Under the pieces are notes generated by a model that saw only the letters and a list, made by a program, of their open reading frames with translations, did not search any database and had not been told where the DNA came from. From CAUZIR01 sp034421295 (lineage in GTDB: Bacteria; Chloroflexota; Dehalococcoidia; Lucifugimonadales; UBA2962), in the NCBI GenBank assembly GCA_034421295.1, contig DAOUKM010000008.1:1-64000 (forward strand): DNA of 64,000 nucleotides. The letters are read 5' to 3'. The stretch's first letter is position 1. The number at the start of each line of letters is the position of its first letter. The position numbers were made by a program, and so were the translations under genes. Of the stretch, positions 33,489-42,072 are shown piece after piece.

Positions 33489-33806
33489 TCACTCATTGGA
33501 CCAGATGCCCGTCTCGTCCCCTACGAACCGATCCAGATTGATCGCTCGCATGCGCCTGGTATAGCGCACCTTTATCGTCTCGCCGAGCCCCAGCTGGCGG
33601 TAGATGACCCCGTCGACCTCCACCGAGTCCGAGCCGAGCTCCAGGTAGAACTTTCCCGCCTCGCTGCGCTTCCCCCAGTCGTGGCCCTGGTAGATGTGGT
33701 AGGGGGGCAAAAGGTCCGTCTGCTCGTTGAACCAGCGCGAGACCAGCCTGCGCACCTTCCAGAGCGGCTGGAGAACAAAGCTGCCGGATATGCCCGATTG
33801 ACCCAA
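33489..33806 (-). CDS. Hypothetical protein
   Basis: A 105-residue protein not recognised. It is mixed charged and aromatic, without membrane segment or signal, with features such as LLPPYHIYQGHDWGKR and YLELGSDSVEVDGVIYRQLGLGETIKVRYTRR, which suggests a small beta-rich domain. It ends the minus-strand run of the thioredoxin-like lipoproteins (45-base gap), and its codon use matches its neighbours, so it is probably a real gene. Function is unknown. Confidence 0.55.
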   Translation of the reverse strand: MGQSGISGSFVLQPLWKVRRLVSRWFNEQTDLLPPYHIYQGHDWGKRSEAGKFYLELGSDSVEVDGVIYRQLGLGETIKVRYTRRMRAINLDRFVGDETGIWSNE

Positions 33807-33851
33807 TCGCAGACCCTTGTCAGACCGTCGTCAGGGTTGCCACCCGATCCT

Positions 33852-34820
33852 TCAAAAGAGCCTGGTCAATTCACGTTCGATCTCCGAGAAGGTGGCGAAG
33901 GCCTCAAAGCGCGCCGACACCCTGCCCTCCCCATCTATCACGAACGTCCACTCGTTGCTCGGCAGGTTCCAGTCCCAGACCGCCTGGGAAATCACCGCCT
34001 GATCAAGGTCGCCCTGAATCTCGTGGGGATTATCGTACAGGTCGACGTGAACGAAGTTGGCCCTTTCGCCGTACGTCTCCTGCAGTTCGCTGAGCACCTC
34101 GACCTGCGGACCGCAGACCGCATTTATACAGAAGGCCGGGCTCGCGAACACTACGACCACGGGCCGATCGTCGTCGATCGCATCGGCCAGCGAGACCCGG
34201 TAAAGGTCCGGGTTGTAAAGCGAGCCCGTGGTCAGCTCGGCCGGGCTTGCCACGTCCGCCGCGATCCTGGTCACACTCCGAACCGCCCTCTCACCCACCC
34301 CGGGCGCGGAGGTGTCCCCGGCCACATCGAAGGTAAGCTCGACGATCTCCACGCCTCCGTCCCCGGCGGGGGCCTCTATCGCCAGTCGATGGGTTCCCGA
34401 CGCCTGAAACTCCACGAAGGTCGTATACAGGCCGCGAGACCCCACCGGCCAGGGCTGGTAGGCGGCGTCCAGGGGCCCGGCGACCTCCCGCTCTGCGCCG
34501 GGCCCGCCGGCATACAGCGTCACCCGCACGATGGGCTCACTGACAACCCCGCGCGGAGAGATCAGCACGAATCCCAGCCGATGGCGTCCGGGACTCAGAT
34601 CGTCGGTGCCCAGTATGGCCTGAAATCCTCCCTCCGTCGTGGGGCCCTCGATCAGCTGGTGATCGTCGGGACGGGGACGGTCGGCGGCCGGCGAGCCGCC
34701 ACCGCAGGAGACGACCAGGCCCACGGCGGCAGCGACGAGCAGCCCCGTTGCGACGGCACGGACCGAGGATATGGAGGTGCCGGCCCCGGACCCGGGTGTT
34801 CTACAGGTTCTTGAAGACAC
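33852..34820 (-). CDS. Lipoprotein with C-terminal thioredoxin-like domain (CX4C)
   Basis: About 322 residues. A basic n-region, a hydrophobic stretch (ATGLLVAAAVGLVV) and a lipobox-type VVSC (Cys39) indicate a lipid-anchored envelope protein. The middle part is beta-rich, possibly a carbohydrate- or matrix-binding domain. The C-terminal third is thioredoxin-like: VVVVFASPAFCINAVCGPQVEVL, with Cys231 and Cys236. The spacing CX4C is longer than the CXXC of thioredoxins. The start is uncertain: GTG 34820 overlaps the upstream gene by 20 bases but gives a proper signal peptide; longer frames have no signal. It is probably a redox or copper-handling partner of its neighbour. Confidence 0.65.
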   Translation of the reverse strand: MSSRTCRTPGSGAGTSISSVRAVATGLLVAAAVGLVVSCGGGSPAADRPRPDDHQLIEGPTTEGGFQAILGTDDLSPGRHRLGFVLISPRGVVSEPIVRVTLYAGGPGAEREVAGPLDAAYQPWPVGSRGLYTTFVEFQASGTHRLAIEAPAGDGGVEIVELTFDVAGDTSAPGVGERAVRSVTRIAADVASPAELTTGSLYNPDLYRVSLADAIDDDRPVVVVFASPAFCINAVCGPQVEVLSELQETYGERANFVHVDLYDNPHEIQGDLDQAVISQAVWDWNLPSNEWTFVIDGEGRVSARFEAFATFSEIERELTRLF

Positions 34821-36207
34821 CGAATGTGAACGCGAAGAACTCGAAGTGGTCCGAGTTTGACGCCAGCTTGAGTTCGTATCCACCGTACTCAGGGGTCCTG
34901 GCGACGCGGTACATCCGGTCCTCGTTCACGAGCAGGTAGCTGTTGCCCTCATCGTCCCACATCACGTCCTCGCCGGCGTGGTCTGCGGGTATGGGGCCAC
35001 CATCGATCGTAACGCGTACCTCGTAGAAATCCCCGGACTCCGGCAGGCCCAGGACTATGTTGGCGCTGGTTCCATAGAACTTGATGGCCACATAGTCCTC
35101 GTAGGCCTCGGTCGTTCTGGCGTGCCTGAGGCTCTCGGGTCCGTTGAGCCACAGGCCGTTCAGATAGATGAAGTGGTTCTCGTGCACCCCGGGGTCCGCG
35201 TACTCGAGCGCCATATCCTGCCTAGCGTAGTACTGCTCGTGACGCACGTAGGGGGGTTGGCCGCCGAAGCGCAGGGCGCTGTAGTTGCGCTCGGTGCCGG
35301 CGTAAAGCTCCCTTGTGACCGACATCTGGGGATCATCTATGCGAAGCGCCGCCTCCTCGTAGTCCCTGGTCGGCAGGATCTCAGAGTCGTCCATGCTGAC
35401 CTGCCCGCCGTTCTCGGCGAGAAGTTCCCTGATCTTCAGCTCCGTCTCCTCGTAGGCCCCCTCCCCGAAGTGCGCGTATCGAATGTAGCCGTCACGATCG
35501 ATCAGGTACTTCGCAGGCCAGTAGCGGTTGTTGTAGTTGCGCCATGTCCCGAAGTCGTTGTCCTGGACGATGCGGTACTCAAGGCCGAACTCTGCGGCCG
35601 CCTGCTCGACATTGGCCCGCTCCTTCTCAAAGGCGAACTCGGGCGAGTGCACACCGACTATCGCAAGGCCGTCGGCGGCGTACTTTGCGTGCCAGTCCTT
35701 CAGGTAAGGAAGGGTGCGAATGCAGTTGATGCAGGTGTAGGTCCAAAAGTCGATCAGAATCACCTGGCCGTCCAGGTCTTCCAGCGTGAACGGCTCGGCG
35801 TTGATGAAGCCGGAAGGATTCTTGATGTCGGGCCGGAACAGCTCGTTCCCCAGCCTGTTGAGGGCTGCCAGATTGTCCGGGTTGGCATCCGCCGGGGCCA
35901 GGGTGTCCTCTGCGGCCTGGTCGTCGCCATCGGCCACCTCGCCCGATCCCGTGGTCCCGTCCCCCAGGGCCTCGTCGATGAATCCCTCCAGCGTGTTAGT
36001 TGCAGTCCTGTCGGCGGGCGGTGATTCGTCTCCGCCGCAGGAGGCCGCCCCCGCGAGCAGGAGGGCCGCCAGCACGGTGACAACGGCCGCAAGAATCCCG
36101 CCTGGCAGGTGCGACCCGCCCAGGCCCTCAGCGCGAACGATCCCCCGAACGATCCTAGGTGACGATTGGTGTGTCCTCACGGTTCCCCCACTCTCGGAAT
36201 GAGCCAT
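34801..36207 (-). CDS. Lipoprotein with TlpA/DipZ-type thioredoxin domain
   Basis: A 468-residue protein. The signal region ILAAVVTVLAALLLAGAASC has a lipobox ending in Cys57. The thioredoxin domain has LIDFWTYTCINCIRTLPYL (Cys159, Cys162) followed by GVHSPEFAFEKE, IVQDNDFGTW and YWPAKYLIDRDGYIRYAHFGEG, the pattern of DipZ-type thioredoxins. The C-terminal 170 residues match the extra beta domain of that family. It should reduce or exchange disulfides outside the cytoplasm. ATG 36207 (AGGA 7 bases upstream) lies within the extended rhodanese frame, a 53-base overlap; GTG 36180 is an alternative start. Confidence 0.8.
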   Translation of the reverse strand: MAHSESGGTVRTHQSSPRIVRGIVRAEGLGGSHLPGGILAAVVTVLAALLLAGAASCGGDESPPADRTATNTLEGFIDEALGDGTTGSGEVADGDDQAAEDTLAPADANPDNLAALNRLGNELFRPDIKNPSGFINAEPFTLEDLDGQVILIDFWTYTCINCIRTLPYLKDWHAKYAADGLAIVGVHSPEFAFEKERANVEQAAAEFGLEYRIVQDNDFGTWRNYNNRYWPAKYLIDRDGYIRYAHFGEGAYEETELKIRELLAENGGQVSMDDSEILPTRDYEEAALRIDDPQMSVTRELYAGTERNYSALRFGGQPPYVRHEQYYARQDMALEYADPGVHENHFIYLNGLWLNGPESLRHARTTEAYEDYVAIKFYGTSANIVLGLPESGDFYEVRVTIDGGPIPADHAGEDVMWDDEGNSYLLVNEDRMYRVARTPEYGGYELKLASNSDHFEFFAFTFGVFKNL

Positions 36208-37015
36208 CGTAGTTCCTGACCTTGTCGTAGCCCAGAAGGGTAAGGGTGAACATGCCGTGCGCCGCACGGATGCCGCCCTGTCAGTACGTTGTGATCCTCT
36301 TGTCCGGGGCGGCTCCCACAGCCTCGAGCTTGCTGCGAAGCTCGGAGGCATGCCTGAACTCCTTGACATCGTCGTCGGTAACGAACTCCAGCCATTCCAG
36401 GTGCTTGGCTCCCGGCATGCGGCCGGCGCGGGCGTTGCCTCTGTCGTTCTCCCCGGTGTACTCCCCTACTGACCTTACGTCCAGCAGGACTTCGCCGGAT
36501 TCGCCGCCGGCACCCGTGCCCTCCCCTATGCACTCGCGCATGATCTGATCGGCGGTGGCTATGAGTGATGGATTCGGATCAGGGCTGAACTCTGCGGGCG
36601 TGATCTCGGGCCTGGCGTCGGCGATCGGCCGCCTCTCTCGCAGCCACTTGCGCCAGCCGCCGTCCAGCACCTTCACCCGATCATGGCCGTAGTAGGTCAG
36701 CGCCCACCAGAGCCTGGTCGCCCACAGGCTTCCGAAGTCGTCGTAGGCCACGACAAGCGTGTCATTGCCGATCCCCAGCTCGCTCATCTCCTTAGCGAAC
36801 TGCTCGGGCGTATCGATGAAGGTACGGTCGCTCGTCGGGTCCTTGAAGTAGTGGTCGCGCCGGACGCCGACGGCGCCCGGGATGTGTGCACGCGTGTAAG
36901 ACTCCCAGAACCCCGTGTCGACTATGCGTATGCCCGGCTCCAGCAGGTGGCGCTCGAGCCAGTCGGTGTCGGCCAACAGCTCGGGCCTGGAGTATCCCTT
37001 TTCTGTGACGCCCAT
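36155..37015 (-). CDS. Two-domain rhodanese/thiosulfate sulfurtransferase with in-frame UGA (probable selenocysteine) at the catalytic position
   Basis: The frame from ATG 37015 encodes a two-rhodanese sulfurtransferase: an inactive first domain (VVAYDDFGSLWATRLWW, with Asp in place of Cys) and a second domain with LLDVRSVGEYTGE. The catalytic loop reads RITTY-UGA-QGGIRAAH; in homologues the UGA position is Cys. After the UGA (36281-36283) the frame stays open with family residues (MFTLTLLGYDKVRNYDGSFREWGN) to TAG at 36155. Total 286 residues with Sec at 245. UGA is an ordinary stop elsewhere in the window (for example ahcY's neighbour pfkB). The downstream hairpin fits bacterial SECIS geometry. 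Product: probable Sec-containing sulfurtransferase; a sequencing error or a nonsense mutation is the alternative. ATG 37015 has a G-rich ribosome site. Confidence 0.75.
36249..36274 (-). promoter_or_regulatory. Candidate bacterial SECIS hairpin
   Basis: Starting after the UGA, bases 12-17 (CCGTGC) pair with bases 21-26 (GCACGG) around a GGC loop at 18-20. The stem extends downward by about five more pairs with one bulged C. Bacterial SECIS elements sit roughly 16-37 bases past the UGA, with an apical loop that has a G in its first two positions; this fits. The same bases encode conserved residues, so the pairing could be partly accidental. Confidence 0.55.
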
Positions 37016-37103
37016 GTTTGCATCCCCCCGTGCCGTCATTTTCTGCTAACGGGCGCTCTGCGCCAGCTCTGAGCGACGGCCCTACAGTGGATGTTAGCAC
37101 CGG

Positions 37104-37109
37104 TATAAT
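37104..37109 (+). promoter_or_regulatory. Predicted -10 element of the SDR gene
   Basis: A perfect TATAAT, with a weak -35 (CCTACA, 37081-37086) 17 bases upstream. Transcription would start near 37116, only a few bases before ATG 37120, suggesting a leaderless or nearly leaderless mRNA. Confidence 0.45.
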
Positions 37110-37119
37110 GGCCGTCGTC

Positions 37120-37929
37120 ATGGGCGGAGAACTGGCCGGCCGCGTCGCCATCGTCACGGGAGCCAGCCGTGGCATAGGCCGTGCCATCGCCCTGTCTTAC
37201 GCCGAGAGGGGAGCCGACGTCGCGCTCGCGGCCCGCGCATCATCCGATCTGGAATCCGCCGCCGAGGCCGTGCGTGCAGCCGGTCGCCGGCCCCTTGCGG
37301 TGCCTACCGACGTGGCCGACTCCGCGCAGGTCGACGAGATGGTCTCCCGGACGATCGCCGATCTGGGCGGCGCCGACATACTCGTCAACAACGCCGGCTC
37401 CTTCAAGGAGCTTGCCACCGTCCCTTTCCCCGACAGGGTTCTTAAGCCGCCGTCGGTCATGCGCGATAGCTCGGTGCGCATGACCGATGAGGAGTTCAGG
37501 CAGATCATCGACACCAACATCGGAGGGGTCTTCTACGGCTGCAGGGCGGTGGCGCCCCACATGATGGAGCGGGGGTACGGCAAGATCATCAACATCAGCT
37601 CGGTGGCCGCAACCAGGGCGTTTAGGCTCGAGGCCGTTTACGATGCCTCCAAGGCGGCGGTGAGCATGCTCACGCGCTGCCTGGCCCTTGAGTGGGCCCC
37701 GTACGGCATCCGCGTAAACGCCCTGGCCCCCGGCGACTACAACACCGCGATGACCGCTGAGGCGTGGGCAGACCCGGTGCGCAGGCAGGCCTACCTAGAG
37801 ACCATACCCCTCGGCGCAGAGGGAGACATGGACGGCCTGACCGCCCTGGCCACGTTCCTGGCGAGTTCGGACTCCGACTACATCACGGGCCAGACCATAA
37901 ACATCGACGGCGGCCTGTCGGCCCAGTAA
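37120..37929 (+). CDS. Short-chain dehydrogenase/reductase
   Basis: A 269-residue classical SDR. VAIVTGASRGIGRAIA is the NAD(P)-binding loop, ILVNNAGSF the NNAG motif, IINISSVAATRAF holds the catalytic Ser, and AVYDASKAAV the YxxxK pair (Tyr and Lys). ITGQTINIDGGLSAQ closes the family C-terminus. Substrate unknown. Start: ATG 37120 (or 37108), because the -10 hexamer TATAAT overlaps the earlier ATG. It is divergent from the sulfurtransferase gene, with 104 bases between the starts. Confidence 0.85.
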   Translation: MGGELAGRVAIVTGASRGIGRAIALSYAERGADVALAARASSDLESAAEAVRAAGRRPLAVPTDVADSAQVDEMVSRTIADLGGADILVNNAGSFKELATVPFPDRVLKPPSVMRDSSVRMTDEEFRQIIDTNIGGVFYGCRAVAPHMMERGYGKIINISSVAATRAFRLEAVYDASKAAVSMLTRCLALEWAPYGIRVNALAPGDYNTAMTAEAWADPVRRQAYLETIPLGAEGDMDGLTALATFLASSDSDYITGQTINIDGGLSAQ

Positions 37930-38233
37930 CGAGCCGGTCACCCCGATCCGGGACCACGATCGGCGATCCCCGGCCACCGGGCCCGGCTGACCCTCCCGGG
38001 AGCCATGTAGTACCATTCCGCGCCAGTACCTACACCGGAGGGGCTGCTTGGGACCGGGCACACGCCCTTCACCGCACGGGCATCCCGACTATTGAGGCTC
38101 CAGGGTGAGGCACGTTCCACGGAATGGTCGCAACAGCAGGCCTGAAGCGGCATCAGTGCAGCGGGGCTGAAGGGGCTGAATTGACGGCGGCGGAGCAACA
38201 GCTCGAAACGGTCGCCTTTATGGGAGGGGCAAG
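37930..38233. other. Intergenic stretch without recognised gene
   Basis: About 300 GC-rich bases. Frames here give Arg/Pro-rich low-complexity translations without family resemblance. At its right edge GGGAGGGG is the ribosome site of the STAS gene. No tRNA, terminator with T-run or repeat was seen. Confidence 0.5.
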
Positions 38234-38620
38234 ATGGAATCCGACAGTCTAGACGGCCAGGCTAATGCTGAGGTGAAGGGGCTGGCCATTCAGGCTGAGC
38301 AGGCGGACGGTGTATTGATTGCAAGGCTCGACGGGCGCATTGACGGCCAGAACGCCCAGGATTTTCAGAGAGCCCTGGAAGGCTTGCTGGCCGACAAGGA
38401 GGTCAATCTGCTGCTGGACCTGGCGCAGGTTTCCTTCCTGAGTAGCGCCGGCCTGGGGGTTCTCCTGTCCATTGCGCGACAGCTGCACAAAAGGGCCGGG
38501 AAGATTGCCGTGTGCTCACTGTCAGACTCGATCCGCGGGGTCTTCCTCATCAGCGGCTTTCACAAGATCATTCCCACCCACGCCGACCAGCGCGACGCTA
38601 TCGCAGCGATCAGCCAGTAG
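38234..38620 (+). CDS. STAS-domain anti-sigma-factor antagonist
   Basis: A 128-residue protein of the SpoIIAA/RsbV type. DGVLIARLDGRIDGQNAQDF is the first beta-alpha block, and LLDLAQVSFLSSAGLGVLL contains the conserved Asp-x-Ser-Ser-Ala-Gly loop whose Ser is phosphorylated by a partner anti-sigma kinase. In a partner-switch pathway the unphosphorylated form would bind the kinase and free a sigma factor. No kinase or sigma gene is nearby, so the partners lie elsewhere. It has an excellent ribosome site, GGGAGGGG, 6 bases before ATG. Confidence 0.9.
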   Translation: MESDSLDGQANAEVKGLAIQAEQADGVLIARLDGRIDGQNAQDFQRALEGLLADKEVNLLLDLAQVSFLSSAGLGVLLSIARQLHKRAGKIAVCSLSDSIRGVFLISGFHKIIPTHADQRDAIAAISQ

Positions 38621-38853
38621 GCATATCTGTCACAGTTGGCCCGGCCTCAAGTTCCTACGGCGCGGCTGAATATCCACCGCGGGCTCAAGCCCAGAGCCGG
38701 CCCGGGAGACGCACGCTCCGGACCGGACTGAGTGCAGCGGGTTCCGGCTGCAGCGCATTTCGGCGAGACGACTACATTGAATGCAGGGCCAGCACATCGC
38801 CTGAACCGCGTGAGTCCTGAAGGTGTGCCGGGCCACCCTGCTGAGCTGCTTCC

Positions 38854-40254
38854 ATGGTGAGAAACAAGGGCGGGATCGCCGGCCAGGGCGGGGTTATTCC
38901 CAGGCGAATCGCCATAGTTGGCGGAGGAATTTCAGGTCTGGGCGCCGCGTGGGCGCTGCATCATCACCCGGACCGTTTTGACTTTCGCCTCTTCGAGGCA
39001 CACGAACAGGTCGGCGGCAATGCGATCACAGCCGACATGCCTCAGGATGACGGGAGCTCGATTCCCTTCGACATCTCCGTAACGGCCTGCATCCCGTCCG
39101 TTTACCATCACATCCTGCTGCTGATGAACAGATTCGGCATCGAACTGGTCGACACCAGATTCAGCTACAGCGTCAAGTACGGCGGACAGGTCTACGCCCA
39201 CGATTTCGATTCCGAAATCGCCGACCAGCTGCAATCTGAGATCGCCAGGTTCCAGCGGATCCTGAGGCGGCTGCGCCGGTTTGGCTGGCTCACGCGCTCA
39301 CGCTCCAGGCTCCTTAACGCCCTCAACCCCTTCAACTACATCAGCATGGGGACGGTCCTGAATGCAGGTGGGTTCTCCGGGGAGTTCAGGTACAAGGTCC
39401 TTAAGCCGATGTTCGTCAATTTCCTGATGGCAACGAACGTTTTCGACATGCCCGCAGCTCTCTTCGCCAGGTATCTGGAGTTCTTCGATATCGAGACCGC
39501 CACCCCCATGCAGACGTGGGACCAGGGAACGCGGCGCATCTACGAGAACCTGACGGCCAACTTTCGGGACAGGATCTACCTCAACCGGCCCGTCCGAAAG
39601 GTGTACAGGAGGGCGTCCTGCGTTGTGGTCGAGGATGAGGAGGGCGTACAGGAGACGTTCGACGACGTCATCTTCGCATGCAATGCGAACCAGACCCTGA
39701 TGATCCTCGATAGGCCGACGCTCCTTGAGAGATATATCCTCTCATCGATCCGCTACGAGAGCGAACTCCACAGCCACACGGTCGTCCACTCCGACTCGTC
39801 CGTCCTTCCGGACAACGAGGCAAAGCCCCTTGCAACGCGGAGCAATCATATCGAGCAGTACGGTCCGAGGCCGGACAACTACGAGATCACGTACATCATG
39901 CACAACCAGCAGCCATGGGTTAACCGGTCCGACAAGCCGTGCCTTGTGACCTACAACCCGAACAGTCCCATCGACGAACAGAAGATAGTCAAAAGGTGGT
40001 GGTTTCAGCACATCGTCCATGACGTGCGCCACGTCACCTTGCTCGTCAGCCTGTTTCGCTTCATCCAGGGCAAGAGAAGAACGTGGCACTGCGGCGCCCA
40101 CACGCTGATCAACAGCCAGGAGACCTGCTTTGTTACCGGGCTCGCCGCAGCAAGGCAGCTGGGCGCAGACTATCCCTTCGACGATCAGGCGGCCAGAAGG
40201 TGGTTCAACTACTACGGGAGCATCTTGTACGGCCTGAGATTCAGGAAGGCGTAA
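38854..40254 (+). CDS. NAD/FAD-binding oxidoreductase (COG2907-like amine-oxidase fold)
   Basis: A 466-residue flavoprotein. RIAIVGGGISGLGAAWAL is the dinucleotide-binding motif, followed by LFEAHEQVGGNAITA. VIFACNANQTLMIL is the second substrate-domain block, and the C-terminal ETCFVTGLAAARQLGADYPF the FAD-closing segment. The overall plan matches COG2907 proteins, often found with fatty-acid modification genes such as cyclopropane synthases, but none is adjacent here. Function is therefore broad: an FAD-dependent oxidase or desaturase-like enzyme. Confidence 0.8.
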   Translation: MVRNKGGIAGQGGVIPRRIAIVGGGISGLGAAWALHHHPDRFDFRLFEAHEQVGGNAITADMPQDDGSSIPFDISVTACIPSVYHHILLLMNRFGIELVDTRFSYSVKYGGQVYAHDFDSEIADQLQSEIARFQRILRRLRRFGWLTRSRSRLLNALNPFNYISMGTVLNAGGFSGEFRYKVLKPMFVNFLMATNVFDMPAALFARYLEFFDIETATPMQTWDQGTRRIYENLTANFRDRIYLNRPVRKVYRRASCVVVEDEEGVQETFDDVIFACNANQTLMILDRPTLLERYILSSIRYESELHSHTVVHSDSSVLPDNEAKPLATRSNHIEQYGPRPDNYEITYIMHNQQPWVNRSDKPCLVTYNPNSPIDEQKIVKRWWFQHIVHDVRHVTLLVSLFRFIQGKRRTWHCGAHTLINSQETCFVTGLAAARQLGADYPFDDQAARRWFNYYGSILYGLRFRKA

Positions 40255-40398
40255 TCCCGGCTGAGATCGGGGCTCCCTGCGGACCGGCCTTCGCAGGTCC
40301 ACTCCGCTTGCGGGAGCCAGCGCCGACGCGGCCCGACCGCTCCCACCACGATGGCCTGACGGCAGTGCGGGCCCTCGCCCTGCGGCCGGGTCCCCCAG

Positions 40399-41910
40399 CT
40401 AGTCGAGCCCTGCTGCGATCTTCTCGGCCACCATGAGGGTCGGCAGGTTGGTGTTGGCCCTGGGTACCGCCGGCATGATCGATGCGTCCGCAACGTAGAG
40501 TCCCTCTGCTCCATAGACCCTGCCTGACGAATCGACGACGGCGCCGGCATCGGAGCCGGGACCCATCTTGCAGGTGCCGACAGGGTGGTAGTAGTGGAGA
40601 CCGAAGCGACCGACTTCCTCCGCCGACACGATGCCGGCCGTATCGTCCAGCTCCTCCCCTATCAGCCCGGCAAGGGCCGGTTGCCTTGCGATCTCCCTGC
40701 CGATCGCCACCCCGTCCATGAGCTCGGCGAGGTCGTCGCCGTCCGCATCGGTAAAGTAGCCGGTGTCGATCACGGGGCTGCTCGACGGATCGATGTCGCG
40801 CAGGGCCAGACGGCCCCGGGACCGCGGAGCCATGTGCGCAACGAACATCGTGCACTCCCACCTTCCCGACCCGTCAGGAGCTACCGTTGAGACGGGCGCT
40901 ATGTGAAGGTCGAAAGCCTCGCTGCACCGGCTACTGCGAACCTTGGCCAGGCTCTGCTCGGCGAAGACGGTCCTGCCGGCGGCGACGAAATCCTCCATCA
41001 GGGAGTCAAATGACTGCGTGCCGTAGTACCTCATGCTGAAGCTGGGATGATCATGGAGATTGCGCCCGACGCCGGGGAGATCGATTCGGGTTGAGATCCC
41101 CAGGGGTGAGAGCTCCTCAGGCGGGCCGATGCCGGAGCGGAGCAGGACGGCGGGTGACCCGTATGCGCCGGCGCACAGCACTATCCGCCCCGCCTCGACC
41201 GTGGCCGTCTCGCCCGCCCGGACAAAGTCGACCGAGACCGCTCTGGAGCGGCGCAGATTGATCCTGTCCACCAGGGCGTCCCCGACCACGGTCACATGCC
41301 CCCGATCACGCACCGGATCGAGATATGCAAAGTGTGTGCCCCACCGCATGCCCTTCCATATGTTGACCGGGGAAGGAGCCGCTCCGACATCTTCGTCCAT
41401 GTCATTCAGGTCCGCCGTCGGACCGATCCCGGCAGCGATCATCGCCTCAAGACATGCCCTGTGGTACGGAGTTATCTCCTCCGGCTCAAAGCTGCGGACC
41501 CGCAACCGCCTAGCCGCACTTCGGAAGTGGGGAAGAACCTCCTCCGTCGACCATCCATCGCTGCCCGCCGCCGCCCAGCCGTCGTAATCGACGCGGCTGC
41601 CCCACAGAGCGATGCAGCCGTTATGCGCTGAGCATCCGCCGATCACCCTGGCCCGCTGAAGGCCGTGGCCGGGCTGGCCCCTTGACGCCGCGCTCGTGTA
41701 TGACCAGTCATGGGTATCACCTATGACATTGCCCCTGAGCAGCTCGGTCGGCCAGCGCCCCTCCGAGAGGTGGCCGTAATCCGGCCCGGCCTCCAGCAGC
41801 AGGACCGACCCGCGACCACGCTCGGCCACGAGGCCCGCCACGGCGGCGCCCCCGGTCCCGCCGCCAATTACCACCGTATCCGCGTAACGGGGAAGCTGCG
41901 AGTTGGTCAT
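40399..41910 (-). CDS. GMC-family oxidoreductase
   Basis: A 503-residue glucose-methanol-choline family flavoprotein. DTVVIGGGTGGAAVAGLVAERG is the FAD dinucleotide fold; RVIGGCSAHNGCIALWG the FAD attachment loop; VVLCAGAYGSPAVLLRSGIGPPEEL the substrate-domain signature; and YYHPVGTCKMGPGSDAGAVVD the catalytic His region, ending in MPAVPRANTNLPTLMVAEK. These enzymes oxidise primary alcohols to aldehydes. The substrate is not determined; choline dehydrogenase and alkanol dehydrogenases are the closest types. ATG 41910 is chosen over the 41931 alternative, which adds seven unrelated residues. Confidence 0.9.
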   Translation of the reverse strand: MTNSQLPRYADTVVIGGGTGGAAVAGLVAERGRGSVLLLEAGPDYGHLSEGRWPTELLRGNVIGDTHDWSYTSAASRGQPGHGLQRARVIGGCSAHNGCIALWGSRVDYDGWAAAGSDGWSTEEVLPHFRSAARRLRVRSFEPEEITPYHRACLEAMIAAGIGPTADLNDMDEDVGAAPSPVNIWKGMRWGTHFAYLDPVRDRGHVTVVGDALVDRINLRRSRAVSVDFVRAGETATVEAGRIVLCAGAYGSPAVLLRSGIGPPEELSPLGISTRIDLPGVGRNLHDHPSFSMRYYGTQSFDSLMEDFVAAGRTVFAEQSLAKVRSSRCSEAFDLHIAPVSTVAPDGSGRWECTMFVAHMAPRSRGRLALRDIDPSSSPVIDTGYFTDADGDDLAELMDGVAIGREIARQPALAGLIGEELDDTAGIVSAEEVGRFGLHYYHPVGTCKMGPGSDAGAVVDSSGRVYGAEGLYVADASIMPAVPRANTNLPTLMVAEKIAAGLD

Positions 41911-42072
41911 ATCTTCAGTCCATCCTTGCACTTGTCACCCGGCCCGCAGAGCCGCGGACAGGGAATTGCCGAATTCTTAAAGGGGAGCTTCCGCTCCGGT
42001 CATCGCACCTGTCGAACTTCACTGGCCGCCATCTCTTCCCGGCCCACCTATCAGCCACGTCATCCGGGTCCC

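Noticed and set aside
36281..36283. Genome-wide recoding of UGA as an explanation for the in-frame stop
   Set aside because: Other genes in the window end in functional TGA stops with overlapping ATG starts (21499, 52420, 47859), so UGA is a stop in general.
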